Under the pieces are notes generated by a model. That model had not been told where the DNA came from, searched no databases, and saw nothing but the letters and a program-made list of their open reading frames with translations. Of a DNA stretch of 64,000 nt, positions 1 through 8,419 are shown piece after piece. The stretch is taken from NCBI GenBank assembly GCA_036499395.1, contig DASYDW010000122.1:248001-312000 (forward strand). Direction: 5' to 3'. Source of the stretch: Pirellulales bacterium. Its GTDB lineage: Bacteria > Planctomycetota > Planctomycetia > Pirellulales > JACPPG01. How positions within the stretch are numbered: position 1 is the first letter of the stretch; every line of letters begins with the position of its first letter. Position numbers and translations under genes: made by a program.

Positions 1-254
1 ATCAGGACGATCAAATCAGGCTCGTTTTCGCAGGAGAAACCTTTCACGTCTTCGGCCGCAGGAAGATAGGTGACCGTTGTCGCAGCCGTAATTTGAGCGA
101 TGCAGGACGCGAACTCGACAGGCGTGGTGTCACCCACGATCAAGACGTTCAGCGGCCACCTCGCCGGCTTTATGCCCGCGATGGAATTCCAAATAAGCTG
201 GCGAGAGTCGGCGGCGACAGCGCTAATTGGGTAGTTTTCCTTCCTGTTCGACAA
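1..254 (-). CDS. Partial hypothetical protein at the left edge (N-terminal part only)
   Basis: An open frame on the minus strand runs off the window edge. It overlaps the 3' end of the upstream HTH-EIIA gene, as expected for translational coupling in an operon. The translation is amino-acid-like throughout and includes PLNVLIVGDTTPVEF, which resembles the first beta strand of a Rossmann or receiver-type fold. A TTG at 254 is the earliest start I can place. A GTG near 135 would be too late to keep that strand. I do not recognise the family, and too little of the protein is present to assign a function. Confidence 0.45.
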   Translation of the reverse strand, partial: MSNRKENYPISAVAADSRQLIWNSIAGIKPARWPLNVLIVGDTTPVEFASCIAQITAATTVTYLPAAEDVKGFSCENEPDLIVL

Positions 255-936
255 TCAGATCGTGGGCCGCAACCGCAGACGTCACGCCACGCAAGGCGGT
301 CAGGAAGCCGGGTTCGGCCAGCAGCCGGCTCAGTCGGGCCAGCGTTTGCAGGTGGCCACGATCTTCGCTGGAACAAATCAGAAAGAACACGTCGGTCAAC
401 ATTCCGCGCTGACTGGCGAATGGCACGCCACGATCTGTGATCCCCAAGGCCAGAAACGGCCTGTCGAGAATGCCGCCCAACGGCCGGCGCGGATGCAGTA
501 GGGCGACTCCCGTTTCAAGCGCAGTGGGAAACATGTCCTCGCGGCTGCGTACGGCTTCGGACATCTTTTCGGGATCCCACAGCCAACCGGTGCGCGCTGC
601 CACGTCGATCATCGAAGTGATCACCGAATTGCGCGTGCGGGCCGGAAAGGGAATCTCGATGGCCACGAGTGGCAGCATATCCGTAATCGACTCCGGCGAT
701 TCGGCGGTTGCCTCGCGATGTCGGGCAAGCGCTTCTTCGACGCGGGCCAATTCGAACGAGTCCGACAGTCCGATCCGCTCTTCGAGCCAATGATGAATCT
801 CGGCCTGCGCGAATCGCCACACGCCGGCCACTTTACGGCCGGGCAGCTTGCCGCGTTCGGCGAGCTTCGTCACCTGGTTCAAGTCCAGGTGCAGATACGC
901 GGCCAACCGCTCGAGATCGAAATCTTCGTCCGGCAT
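223..936 (-). CDS. HTH (excisionase/MerR-like) domain fused to a PTS EIIA type-2 domain
   Basis: This 237-residue protein has two parts. Residues 1-55 form a MerR/excisionase-like helix-turn-helix with the usual 'GKLPGRKVAGVWRF' wing. Residues about 85-235 match the fructose/nitrogen-type EIIA domain of the phosphotransferase system. His148 in GVALLHPRRP sits where the phosphorylated histidine of EIIA-Ntr lies. The fusion suggests DNA binding or promoter choice tuned by EIIA phosphorylation rather than sugar uptake, since no permease or HPr gene is nearby. The last codons overlap the next gene on the same strand. Domain identity is firm; the regulatory role is inferred. Confidence 0.85.
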   Translation of the reverse strand: MPDEDFDLERLAAYLHLDLNQVTKLAERGKLPGRKVAGVWRFAQAEIHHWLEERIGLSDSFELARVEEALARHREATAESPESITDMLPLVAIEIPFPARTRNSVITSMIDVAARTGWLWDPEKMSEAVRSREDMFPTALETGVALLHPRRPLGGILDRPFLALGITDRGVPFASQRGMLTDVFFLICSSEDRGHLQTLARLSRLLAEPGFLTALRGVTSAVAAHDLIVEQEGKLPN

Positions 937-1304
937 TTGGGCGGCGTGGGCAATTTGAACGTAGGACGCAAGCCGGCGTCCCGTTGGAATGAAACCCTAA
1001 GCAATAGAACGCATTGTTTCGTCATCTTACCGTAATTGTCTACCCCAACAGCATTTGTAATTCGTCGCGGGACCGACCTTGACACAGTCCTGAAATTTCG
1101 GAAAATCCCCGCCGCAACTCGATCGTTCGATTTGCAACATTCCTTTCGTACAACTCGCCTATTGCTGCCCCCGCGATGTTCGAGCGATCGACGTCGTTGC
1201 GGGCGTTCACTGTTCGGTGCGTGCCAGGATGGTCGTGCCGGGTGGTTGGCGGGCGAGTGTTAACTCGAAACTCACCGCGACTGTCGGCATGGAGGCCGTG
1301 AGTC
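937..1304. other. Intergenic region between divergent HTH-EIIA and murE genes
   Basis: This 368-bp gap should hold the promoters for both divergent genes. A TTGACA hexamer starts at 1079, but the hexamer 17 nt downstream (AAAATC) is a poor -10 match, so I do not call it a promoter. No convincing ORF or hairpin was seen. Confidence 0.4.
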
Positions 1305-2807
1305 ATGGAGCGACGGGCCAATATGGTCCGCGGCGTCAGTCTTCGCGAGTTGCTGCCAGAATCGCAGTTGCTCGGTGCTGGCGATATCCGCGTGCATAGT
1401 TGCACGAGTGATTCGCGCCGTTGTCGGCCTGGTGACTTGTTTGTTGCGCTCGTTGGCGCGAATCAGGACGGCCATGATTTCGCCGCTGACGCGGTCGCTC
1501 GTGGTGCATCGGCTGTTTTGGCGAATCGCCCGTTGCCGGGCCTCGGAGTGCCGATTTGCTTTGTTCCCGATACCGCTGTCGCGCATGGGTTGATCTGTCA
1601 GGCGTTGGTGGATCATCCGTCGCGTCGCTTGCGTGTTGTCGGGGTGACCGGCACGAATGGCAAGACGACGACGACGCATTTGATCGCCGGTATCTTGTCG
1701 GCCGCGGGTTGCCGGCTGGGGATGCTCGGCACACTTGGTTATTGCGACGGCGAAGTCGTTGCTCCGGCCGATCATACGACGCCGCCGGCTCCGGCGTTGG
1801 CGTCGTGGCTGGCCCGCATGGAAGCCAATGGGTGTAGTCACGCGGTGCTCGAGGTTTCGAGTCACGCGCTGGCGCAGCATCGCCTGTCGGGCGTACAGGT
1901 CGACGTGGCATGCGTGACCAATGTGCGGCACGACCATTTTGACTATCACGGGACGCAGCGTCGGTACATCGCCGCCAAAAGTCGTTTGCTGGAGTTGCTC
2001 GCTCCCGAAGGTGTGGCGATCACGAATGGCGACGATGCTGGCAGTTCAGCCTGTGCGGCACGCTATGACGGTCCGCTGGTGACGATCGGGATTGAATCGC
2101 CGGCCGAAATCACGGCGACGCTCCTGTCGCAATATCCGAGTGAGCAGACTTTTTTGCTCGATACTGGCAGCGAGGCGGTGCCGGTCCGCACGACATTGAT
2201 CGGTCTGCACAATGTTTACAACTGCCTGGTCGCCGCGGGCGTTGGGCTGGTCTACGGAATCGATGTGCCGACGATCGTGCGTGGGATCGAGTCCGTGCAG
2301 TTTGTGCCGGGTCGCCTCGAGCGACTGGAATGCGGCCAGCCCTTTAGTGTGTTTGTGGATTATGCCCATACGCCCGACGCGCTTGCGACATGCCTCGATA
2401 CGCTGCGCGGCGTGACTCGCGGCCGGGTGATCTGCGTCTTCGGCGCCGGCGGCGATCGCGACCGGACGAAGCGTCCTTTGATGGGGCGTGCTGTCGAGGT
2501 GCGGGCCGACGTGGCGGTTGTCACGAACGACAATCCGCGTAGTGAAGATCCCGACGAAATTGCCTGTCAGATTTTGGCTGGCTTTGTTGACGCGACCAGT
2601 GCTCAGGTGATCCTCGACCGCGCACTCGCTATTCGCTGGGCGCTTTCCGAGGCTCGGCCTGGCGACTGTGTCGTGATTGCTGGTAAGGGGCACGAGGATT
2701 ATCAGCAAATTGGTGAAGAGCGTACGTATTTCGACGACCGCGAGGTCGCCCGCCACTGGCTGTACGAATCCACCTTGGTAGACGAGTGGAATCGCGCCAG
2801 CGCTTGA
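1305..2807 (+). CDS. murE: UDP-N-acetylmuramoyl-tripeptide synthetase MurE (meso-DAP type)
   Basis: MurE adds the third residue of the peptidoglycan stem peptide to UDP-MurNAc-L-Ala-D-Glu in the cytoplasm, using ATP. The 500-residue length is normal. The Mur ligase ATP loop GTNGKTTTT is at 116-124. A lysine in YIAAKSRLLE (Lys225) fits the carbamylated magnesium ligand. The motif TNDNPRSEDP at 407-416 contains DNPR, the signature of enzymes that use meso-diaminopimelate rather than lysine. It is the first gene of the cluster and its end lies 26 nt before murF. The ATG at 1305 is the first in-frame ATG; a second at 1323 is possible. Confidence 0.97.
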   Translation: MERRANMVRGVSLRELLPESQLLGAGDIRVHSCTSDSRRCRPGDLFVALVGANQDGHDFAADAVARGASAVLANRPLPGLGVPICFVPDTAVAHGLICQALVDHPSRRLRVVGVTGTNGKTTTTHLIAGILSAAGCRLGMLGTLGYCDGEVVAPADHTTPPAPALASWLARMEANGCSHAVLEVSSHALAQHRLSGVQVDVACVTNVRHDHFDYHGTQRRYIAAKSRLLELLAPEGVAITNGDDAGSSACAARYDGPLVTIGIESPAEITATLLSQYPSEQTFLLDTGSEAVPVRTTLIGLHNVYNCLVAAGVGLVYGIDVPTIVRGIESVQFVPGRLERLECGQPFSVFVDYAHTPDALATCLDTLRGVTRGRVICVFGAGGDRDRTKRPLMGRAVEVRADVAVVTNDNPRSEDPDEIACQILAGFVDATSAQVILDRALAIRWALSEARPGDCVVIAGKGHEDYQQIGEERTYFDDREVARHWLYESTLVDEWNRASA

Positions 2808-2833
2808 AAGTATTCCGACCCAAAGGCCGTGTT

Positions 2834-4231
2834 ATGACCCGATTGTCTGTTGCCGAACTTCAGGAAATTCTCGATGCCGATCGCATGGGCGACGACGCAC
2901 ACGTCGATCGACCGGCCTTGCGGCTGGATCACGTACGTATCGACAGTCGCGAGGTGCATGCCGGCGATGTGTTCTTGGCTCTGCGTGGTCAGAATCAGCA
3001 TGGAAATGAATTTGCCGTCGACGCCTTCGAGCGTGGCGCTGCTGCGGTGATCGTCGACAAGCCGGGCGTTGTTGCTCCCGAAGGTCGCTGGGTTTTGCAG
3101 GTCGAAGACACTTTGCAGGCTTTGCGTCGCGCGGCCGACTGGCAGCGCAGTTCATTCACCGGACGTGTCGTAGCAGTTACTGGCAGTGCTGGCAAAACGA
3201 CCACCCGGCAAATGATCGACACGGTGCTCGGCAGTCGATTCTCGGGCACGGCCAGCCCGGCGAATTACAACAATCATTTGGGCGTGCCGCTGTCGATGCT
3301 GCATTGGCAGGAGAACGACGCGTACGCCGTGCTCGAAATGGGCGCCAGTGCTCGCGGCGAGATCGCTGAGCTGTGTGCGCTCGCCCGGCCGTCGATCGGT
3401 GTGATCACGAATATCGGGAACGCTCACCTGGGCACGTTTGGTGGTCCGGCGGCCGTGGCTTCGGCGAAGGGTGAGTTGCTCGAGGCGCTGCCTGCGGACG
3501 GCCTGGCGATCTTGAATGGCGACGATCGCCAATTGCGGCGGATTGCCGAACGCTCGCGAGCTGTCGTCGAGTGGTTCGGGCGCGGCGCCGATTGTGATGT
3601 CATGGCGACCGACGTGCGCAGCGCCGAGGGACGCCTGTGCTTCACCGTCGATGGCGAACGATTCAGTGTCCCTGTCTGGGGTCGGCATCATTTGACGAGT
3701 GCCCTGGCGGCAGTGGCGATCGGTCGGGCCTTTGGGCTGTCGGTGGCGGAGATCAGCCGTGCGTTATCCGATTTCGAGCCGCCCCCGATGCGGTGCCAAA
3801 TTACAAATATTGGCGCTGCACGCGTCATCAATGATGCGTATAACTCCAACCCCTTGGCGATGCGAGCCGCGCTGGAAGTTCTGCGCGAGGATCCATCCAT
3901 GGGGCAGCGGATCGTCGTCTGCGGCGACATGCGAGACTTGGGGCACGACGCCCCGCGGTTGCATCGCCAGACCGGCAACGAAGTCGTCACGGTTTGTGGA
4001 GCTGACATGCTCGTCGCCTGCGGCGATCATGCCAACGACATGGTGGCGGGTGCCATCGCGGCGGGCATGCCCCGCGAGCGGACGGTCGCCTGCAGGTATC
4101 CCGAAGATGCCGAGCCGGTGCTGGCCCGCATCGTTGGACCGGGCGATGTGGTGCTCGTCAAAGGTTCGCGTTCAATGAACATGGAGCGTCTACTGGCCGG
4201 GTTCCCAAAGTCAGCACGTCGCGCCGCTTGA
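2834..4231 (+). CDS. murF: UDP-N-acetylmuramoyl-tripeptide--D-alanyl-D-alanine ligase MurF
   Basis: MurF attaches D-Ala-D-Ala to the tripeptide and so completes UDP-MurNAc-pentapeptide. With the ATG at 2834 the product has 465 residues and begins MTRLSVAELQEIL, which aligns with the usual family start. A frame open from 2786 would add 16 residues and overlap murE. The ATP loop VTGSAGKTTT lies at about 115-124, followed by the central ligase domain and a C-terminal Rossmann domain with NDAYNSNP. The next gene is 325 nt away, an unusually long gap inside this cluster that holds a structured RNA and terminator. Confidence 0.97.
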   Translation: MTRLSVAELQEILDADRMGDDAHVDRPALRLDHVRIDSREVHAGDVFLALRGQNQHGNEFAVDAFERGAAAVIVDKPGVVAPEGRWVLQVEDTLQALRRAADWQRSSFTGRVVAVTGSAGKTTTRQMIDTVLGSRFSGTASPANYNNHLGVPLSMLHWQENDAYAVLEMGASARGEIAELCALARPSIGVITNIGNAHLGTFGGPAAVASAKGELLEALPADGLAILNGDDRQLRRIAERSRAVVEWFGRGADCDVMATDVRSAEGRLCFTVDGERFSVPVWGRHHLTSALAAVAIGRAFGLSVAEISRALSDFEPPPMRCQITNIGAARVINDAYNSNPLAMRAALEVLREDPSMGQRIVVCGDMRDLGHDAPRLHRQTGNEVVTVCGADMLVACGDHANDMVAGAIAAGMPRERTVACRYPEDAEPVLARIVGPGDVVLVKGSRSMNMERLLAGFPKSARRAA

Positions 4232-4304
4232 GTGAAGTAAATCCGTCGGCCGCAACGCCGATCACGTCTTAGCGTTTCGCATTAGCAAATTACACGTCAG
4301 ATAG

Positions 4305-4545
4305 CTGCAAGCTCCATCGACTGTGCGCTGGATTGCGGGATCCTGCGCGCTGCCCACTCTCCTGGGTAGGAGCATTTAACTTGTTGGAATCAGCGGTTAC
4401 TGGGTCAACCGCTCCGACGAGTGCTTCGCGATGGAGCTTACGACTGAGCGCCGGAGTGGCTGCAAAGCCGCTCCGGCAGCTCAGGGAACACGAGTCGACA
4501 CCGGTTGCGGTCAGCAGGACCCGGCCGGTGTCGACTCTTTTTTTT
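4305..4545 (+). ncRNA. Candidate structured leader or small RNA between murF and mraY
   Basis: No ORF fits this gap, but it folds densely. An 11-bp perfect long-range helix joins 4309-4319 (AAGCTCCATCG) to 4429-4439. Inside it are three local hairpins: 4323-4350 (6 bp with one GU, then 4 bp), 4359-4372 (5 bp, GGGT loop) and 4392-4413 (7 bp). Outside it, 4444-4484 forms a 17-bp stem with one bulged A and one GU, loop TGCAAA. The element ends in an intrinsic terminator (4492-4545). CCCA at 4353-4356 could also pair with TGGG at 4401-4404 as a pseudoknot. I find none of the signatures of SRP RNA, tmRNA or RNase P RNA. It could be an attenuator for mraY or an independent small RNA. Confidence 0.55.
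4492..4545 (+). terminator. Strong intrinsic terminator just upstream of mraY
   Basis: GAGTCGACACCGG (4492-4504) pairs perfectly with CCGGTGTCGACTC (4525-4537) across a 20-nt loop and is followed by eight T residues (4538-4545). The mraY ATG is 11 nt further on. A terminator this close to a start codon suggests regulated read-through (attenuation) or a discrete upstream RNA. Confidence 0.85.
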
Positions 4546-4556
4546 GAGGGTTAGGG

Positions 4557-5666
4557 ATGTTCGCCTCCGTCTGCGATGAGCCATTGCTCCGGGCGCTTGC
4601 TGCAGGGGCGCTCGTGACGCTCGTGGTGGTTGTCTTCGGCCCCGCCATGATTGTTTTTTTGCGACGTCGCTGCGCAGAACCGGTGCGCAGTGATTCGACC
4701 CGACTTGAGTCGTTGCATCGTGGCAAAGATGGCACGCCGACAATGGGGGGGCTTTTGCTCGTAGGCGGCATCATCCTAGGCGTGATTGCATGTGGTGATC
4801 TGCGCCAGCCGGGGGTCTTATTGGCGCTAGCAGCGATGCTTGGGATGGCAGTGGTGGGCGCCGTCGACGACTTGATCAAGTTGCGCACGCGCAGATCAGG
4901 GTTAGGTTGGCGAGGAAAGTTGCTTGGACAGGTGATTGTGGCCGCGATTCCCGCCATCTGCTTCTATGCCGGCTGGTGCGAACCGGACGACGCATCGTTT
5001 CTTCCCGGCGTGTTTTGTCTGACCGAATCGTGGGGGATCGTCCCGTGGACACTCTTGGTATTGATTGCCACGACAAATGCCGTGAATATCACCGACGGGC
5101 TTGACGGGTTGGCCACCGGTTGCCTGGCGCTCGCGGCGTTGGCCTTAACAATCGTGATGTACTTCAACGGTACCGCGGCGAGCGGCGAACTGATGGTGAT
5201 CGCGGCGGCCATGGTTGGTGCATTGCTCGGCTTTCTGCCATTTAATCTGCATCCGGCCCGCGTGTTTATGGGGAACGTGGGGTCGCTGGCGCTGGGCGGA
5301 TTGCTTGGCGGCCTGGCGCTGGCGAGTGGAACCGACTCTTGGTTGCCGTTCGTGGGTGGTGTTTTTGTCGCCGAGGCCGTAAGCGTCATTCTGCAGATCG
5401 GCAGCTTCAAGCTGTTTCGCAAACGCCTCCTGCTTTGCGCACCGTTGCATCACCACTTCGAATTTCACGGCTGGCCGGAAGTTAAGGTCGTACGCCGATT
5501 CTGGCTGGCTGCCGCGATATGCGCCGTCAGCGGAGTTATGCTCTGTCTGGCGGGCATGGCTTTTGAGCAATCGTTTGCCGAGGCCAAGATGGCGATGATG
5601 AACCCACGCAGTTCGGCAGCGGATCGTGAGATTCGCGTTGGAGAATTACCGCTTCTCACACGCTGA
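4557..5666 (+). CDS. mraY: Phospho-N-acetylmuramoyl-pentapeptide-transferase MraY (with Asp-to-Asn at a conserved site)
   Basis: MraY is the integral membrane enzyme that moves phospho-MurNAc-pentapeptide onto undecaprenyl phosphate to make lipid I. At 369 residues with about ten hydrophobic segments it has the family size. Family motifs include KDGTPTMGG near 58-66, GAVDDLIKL with Asp104-Asp105, NAVNITDGLDGLA, and LHHHFE with His298-300. The motif normally read FMGDVGSLALGG is FMGNVGSLALGG here, so Asn240 (codon aac at 5274) stands where most MraY enzymes have a catalytic, magnesium-binding aspartate. murD and ftsW, usual downstream partners, are missing. The end lies 13 nt before the likely murG start. 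Confidence 0.96.
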   Translation: MFASVCDEPLLRALAAGALVTLVVVVFGPAMIVFLRRRCAEPVRSDSTRLESLHRGKDGTPTMGGLLLVGGIILGVIACGDLRQPGVLLALAAMLGMAVVGAVDDLIKLRTRRSGLGWRGKLLGQVIVAAIPAICFYAGWCEPDDASFLPGVFCLTESWGIVPWTLLVLIATTNAVNITDGLDGLATGCLALAALALTIVMYFNGTAASGELMVIAAAMVGALLGFLPFNLHPARVFMGNVGSLALGGLLGGLALASGTDSWLPFVGGVFVAEAVSVILQIGSFKLFRKRLLLCAPLHHHFEFHGWPEVKVVRRFWLAAAICAVSGVMLCLAGMAFEQSFAEAKMAMMNPRSSAADREIRVGELPLLTR

Positions 5667-5679
5667 TGGAACGAGAATC

Positions 5680-6867
5680 GTGCGCAAAACGAAACCTTCC
5701 CTGCACATCGTTTTCGCCGGGGGCGTAACCGGCGGGCATTTGTTTCCCGGTCTGGCCGTCGCCGAGCGAGTTCTCAACTCGGCGCCCGAGACGGACATTT
5801 CGTTTCTCGGGCCAGGAGCGGAATTCGAGCGCAAGCAGGTCGCTCGCTATGGCTACGACTACGTGCCGATCGCCTGCCCTCGGGCACCGCACGGCGTAGC
5901 GCAAACAGCGAGATTCGGCTATCGGATGCTGCAAGGATATCGCACGGCGCTGCGCTATCTGCGGCGCAGTCGAGCCTCGGTCGTGGTGGGCTTGGGGAGT
6001 TTTGCGAGCGTACCAACGGCGCTGGCCGCGGCACGATTACGAATTCCCCTGGTCCTCCTGGAGCAGAACGCGGTCATCGGCCGCGCGAATCGACGTCTGG
6101 CCCGACTGGCAAGTGCGCTGTGCCTGAGTTTTGATACAACTTTTGCCGAGCCGCGCGACCGATTTCTCGCCGCGCGGCACGTGACATTTGTGACAGGCAC
6201 TCCGATTCGTACAGAGTTCTCAACGGCTAAGCATCGCGGTACTCGGTTGCCAAGAATCGTGGTACTAGGAGGGAGCGGCGGCGCCAGGTTGCTCAATCAG
6301 AGCGTTCCCGAGGCGATGGCAAAACTTGGTTCGCTGGTGGAACAATGGCAGATCCTGCATCAGGCGGGAGCCGTGGACCAGGCCGCAACCGAGGCCACTT
6401 ACCGCGCGGTGGGCGTTAAGGCCTTGGTGCAAACGTTCTTCGACGACCCGGCGGCGATCCTGGCCGCTGCTGATTTGGCAATTTGCCGGGCCGGAGGTTC
6501 TACGCTAGCCGAATTGGCCGCCACGCGCGTTCCTTCGATCCTGGTGCCGCTCGATAGGGCAATGGACAACCATCAGCGGGTGAATGCCCGTTCGTTCGCC
6601 GCCGCCGGCGCAGCGACCGTCGTTGACGACACGACAAAGTCTGTAATCCTGGCCAAGCACCTGGCGATTGAAATCGCGCAATTGATGGGGAATCCAGCTC
6701 GGCGCGGAGCCATGCAGACCTCGCTGGGGCATCTAGCCCGGCTCGACGCGGCAGCGCACGTTAGCGAAATCGTTCGGTATCTCGCCAGCGGAAATAAAAT
6801 CGCTGCAGCCGGCCCTTCTCTAGCCTTCCCTGCCTCGCCAGGTTCCATTGACGCTAGCGCCGCTTAA
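5680..6867 (+). CDS. murG: UDP-GlcNAc:undecaprenyl-pyrophosphoryl-MurNAc-pentapeptide transferase MurG
   Basis: MurG adds GlcNAc to lipid I on the cytoplasmic face of the membrane, giving lipid II. It is a GT-B glycosyltransferase. The N-terminal loop reads AGGVTGGHLFPG, where many relatives have GGGTGGH. The C-terminal half has the UDP-GlcNAc-binding CRAGGSTLAEL motif. I place the start at the GTG at 5680, 13 nt after the mraY stop and next to VRKTKPSLHIVFAGG. A GTG at 5626 in the same frame would add 18 residues and overlap mraY. The C-terminus carries a 25-30 residue low-complexity tail. Confidence 0.95.
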   Translation: MRKTKPSLHIVFAGGVTGGHLFPGLAVAERVLNSAPETDISFLGPGAEFERKQVARYGYDYVPIACPRAPHGVAQTARFGYRMLQGYRTALRYLRRSRASVVVGLGSFASVPTALAAARLRIPLVLLEQNAVIGRANRRLARLASALCLSFDTTFAEPRDRFLAARHVTFVTGTPIRTEFSTAKHRGTRLPRIVVLGGSGGARLLNQSVPEAMAKLGSLVEQWQILHQAGAVDQAATEATYRAVGVKALVQTFFDDPAAILAAADLAICRAGGSTLAELAATRVPSILVPLDRAMDNHQRVNARSFAAAGAATVVDDTTKSVILAKHLAIEIAQLMGNPARRGAMQTSLGHLARLDAAAHVSEIVRYLASGNKIAAAGPSLAFPASPGSIDASAA

Positions 6868-6994
6868 GCCGTACGATCTCGGCTTCAGCCGGGGATGCTT
6901 CTGCTCGATTCTGGGAATCGTTGCAGGTTGATGCTCTCGGTCACGCCGCTTTTGACAGCCAGGGCAGCCTCGGCCTGCCAGTACGGATACTACC

Positions 6995-8419
6995 TTGATC
7001 GCGCCATCGAAAATCGCGCTGCGAACTGTTGACCGCTTTTGCGCCGACGTTCCGAAGGCCCACCTGATCGGCGTCGCCGGTGCCGGCATGCAGGCGCTGG
7101 CCGAGGTCCTGCTTTCGCGCGGCTGGCAACTCTCGGGTTCGGATGCGAATGCCGAGTCCGCGGCATGGTTAAGCGACCAAGGTGTCGCACTGTCGACGAA
7201 TCAATTGCTAATCAATGGCGCGCCGGAAGTCATCTACAGCGACGCCGTGGCGACGGACCACGTCGAGCGTCGGTTGGCCACGCGGCTCGGACTTTGCCAA
7301 TCGAGCTATCCGCAAATAGTCGGCCGACTGATGGCCGGCGCTCGCGGGCTGGCCGTGGCTGGTACGCATGGTAAGTCGACGACCACAGCGATGCTCGCCT
7401 CGATCATGACGCAAGCCGATTTGGATCCAACGGTCTTCTGCGGCGCCACGCCGCTCGGCAAAACATCGGGCGGGCGGGCTGGCGCTGGTGAATGGCTGCT
7501 GGCCGAAGCGTGCGAGTACCGCGAGAATTTTCGCTTCCTGCGGCCGGAAGTCGCAGTCCTCCTGAACGTCGAACCGGATCATTTCGATTACTACCGATCG
7601 ACGCGCGAACTCGAGGCTGCATTCCGTCGCTTCGCCGAGCGCATTCCGGAGGATGGGACAATCATCGCCAACGTGGCTTGCCCGGCCACCCGGCGCGTTA
7701 TCGCTGCCGCTGAATGTCGCGTTGTGACGTTTGGATTAACGTCGCCCGCTGATTGGCAGGCAGCGAAAATCAGACATATTCATGGGCGATACAGCTTTAC
7801 ACTGCAGCAGCACGGTCAGGAGCGAGGCACGGTGATGCTGCAGGTGCCGGGGCGACACCAAATCGGCAATGCCCTGGCCGCGGCGGCTACGGCCGAATCC
7901 TTGGGGGTTGCCCTGCCGAAAATTGTTGCCGGGTTGGAGAACTTTCGCGGTTTGCGGCGGCGGTTGGAATATCTAGGCCACGCGGGGGGCGTCGAGTTAT
8001 GGGACGATTACGCCCATCACCCGACCGAGGTGCGGGCCACGCTGACCGCTCTGCGGACGATGTATCCCGAGCGTCGCGTGTGGTGCGTGTTTCAGCCTCA
8101 CCAGGTTTCACGCACGCAATCACTGGTAGACGAATTCGCCGGCAGCCTGCAAAATGCCGATCGCGTGGCGATTGCGGAGGTGTTCGTCGCACGCGAGACG
8201 CCCGATGTCGATCCGCTCGAACTGGCCGAGCAATTGGCATCACGGGTGAGGGCTCGCGGCGCGGCGGTCTTGCCCGATTGCCGTCCACAGGCGATCTTGA
8301 ACGATATAGTCGCTGCCGCGCGACCTGGTGACGTCGTCATCACCATGGGAGCCGGCGATATACGGAAACGTTTCGATGAGCTTGCTCACCGGTTTCGAGC
8401 CGATCGTACGTCAAGGTGA
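6995..8419 (+). CDS. murC: UDP-N-acetylmuramate--L-alanine ligase MurC
   Basis: MurC adds the first residue, L-Ala, to UDP-MurNAc. The 474-residue length is typical. The N-terminal UDP-binding region has HLIGVAGAGMQALAEVL, the ATP loop is VAGTHGKSTTTAML, and ACEYRENFRFLRP and DDYAHHPTEV are family hallmarks. The open frame begins with a TTG at 6995, and no better-placed ATG precedes the nucleotide-binding motif. The 127-nt gap after murG has no recognisable gene; murD, which often lies near here, is absent. The end overlaps murB by 44 nt, a sign of tight coupling. Confidence 0.97.
   Translation: MIAPSKIALRTVDRFCADVPKAHLIGVAGAGMQALAEVLLSRGWQLSGSDANAESAAWLSDQGVALSTNQLLINGAPEVIYSDAVATDHVERRLATRLGLCQSSYPQIVGRLMAGARGLAVAGTHGKSTTTAMLASIMTQADLDPTVFCGATPLGKTSGGRAGAGEWLLAEACEYRENFRFLRPEVAVLLNVEPDHFDYYRSTRELEAAFRRFAERIPEDGTIIANVACPATRRVIAAAECRVVTFGLTSPADWQAAKIRHIHGRYSFTLQQHGQERGTVMLQVPGRHQIGNALAAAATAESLGVALPKIVAGLENFRGLRRRLEYLGHAGGVELWDDYAHHPTEVRATLTALRTMYPERRVWCVFQPHQVSRTQSLVDEFAGSLQNADRVAIAEVFVARETPDVDPLELAEQLASRVRARGAAVLPDCRPQAILNDIVAAARPGDVVITMGAGDIRKRFDELAHRFRADRTSR

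Noticed and set aside
1079-1107. TTGACA upstream of murE as a promoter
   Set aside because: The hexamer at the right distance (AAAATC) shares only two positions with the -10 consensus.
4305-4545. The murF-mraY element as SRP RNA, tmRNA or RNase P RNA
   Set aside because: The conserved signatures of these RNAs (for example the SRP GGAAGGAAGC-type loop or the RNase P GAGGAAAGTCC core) are absent.
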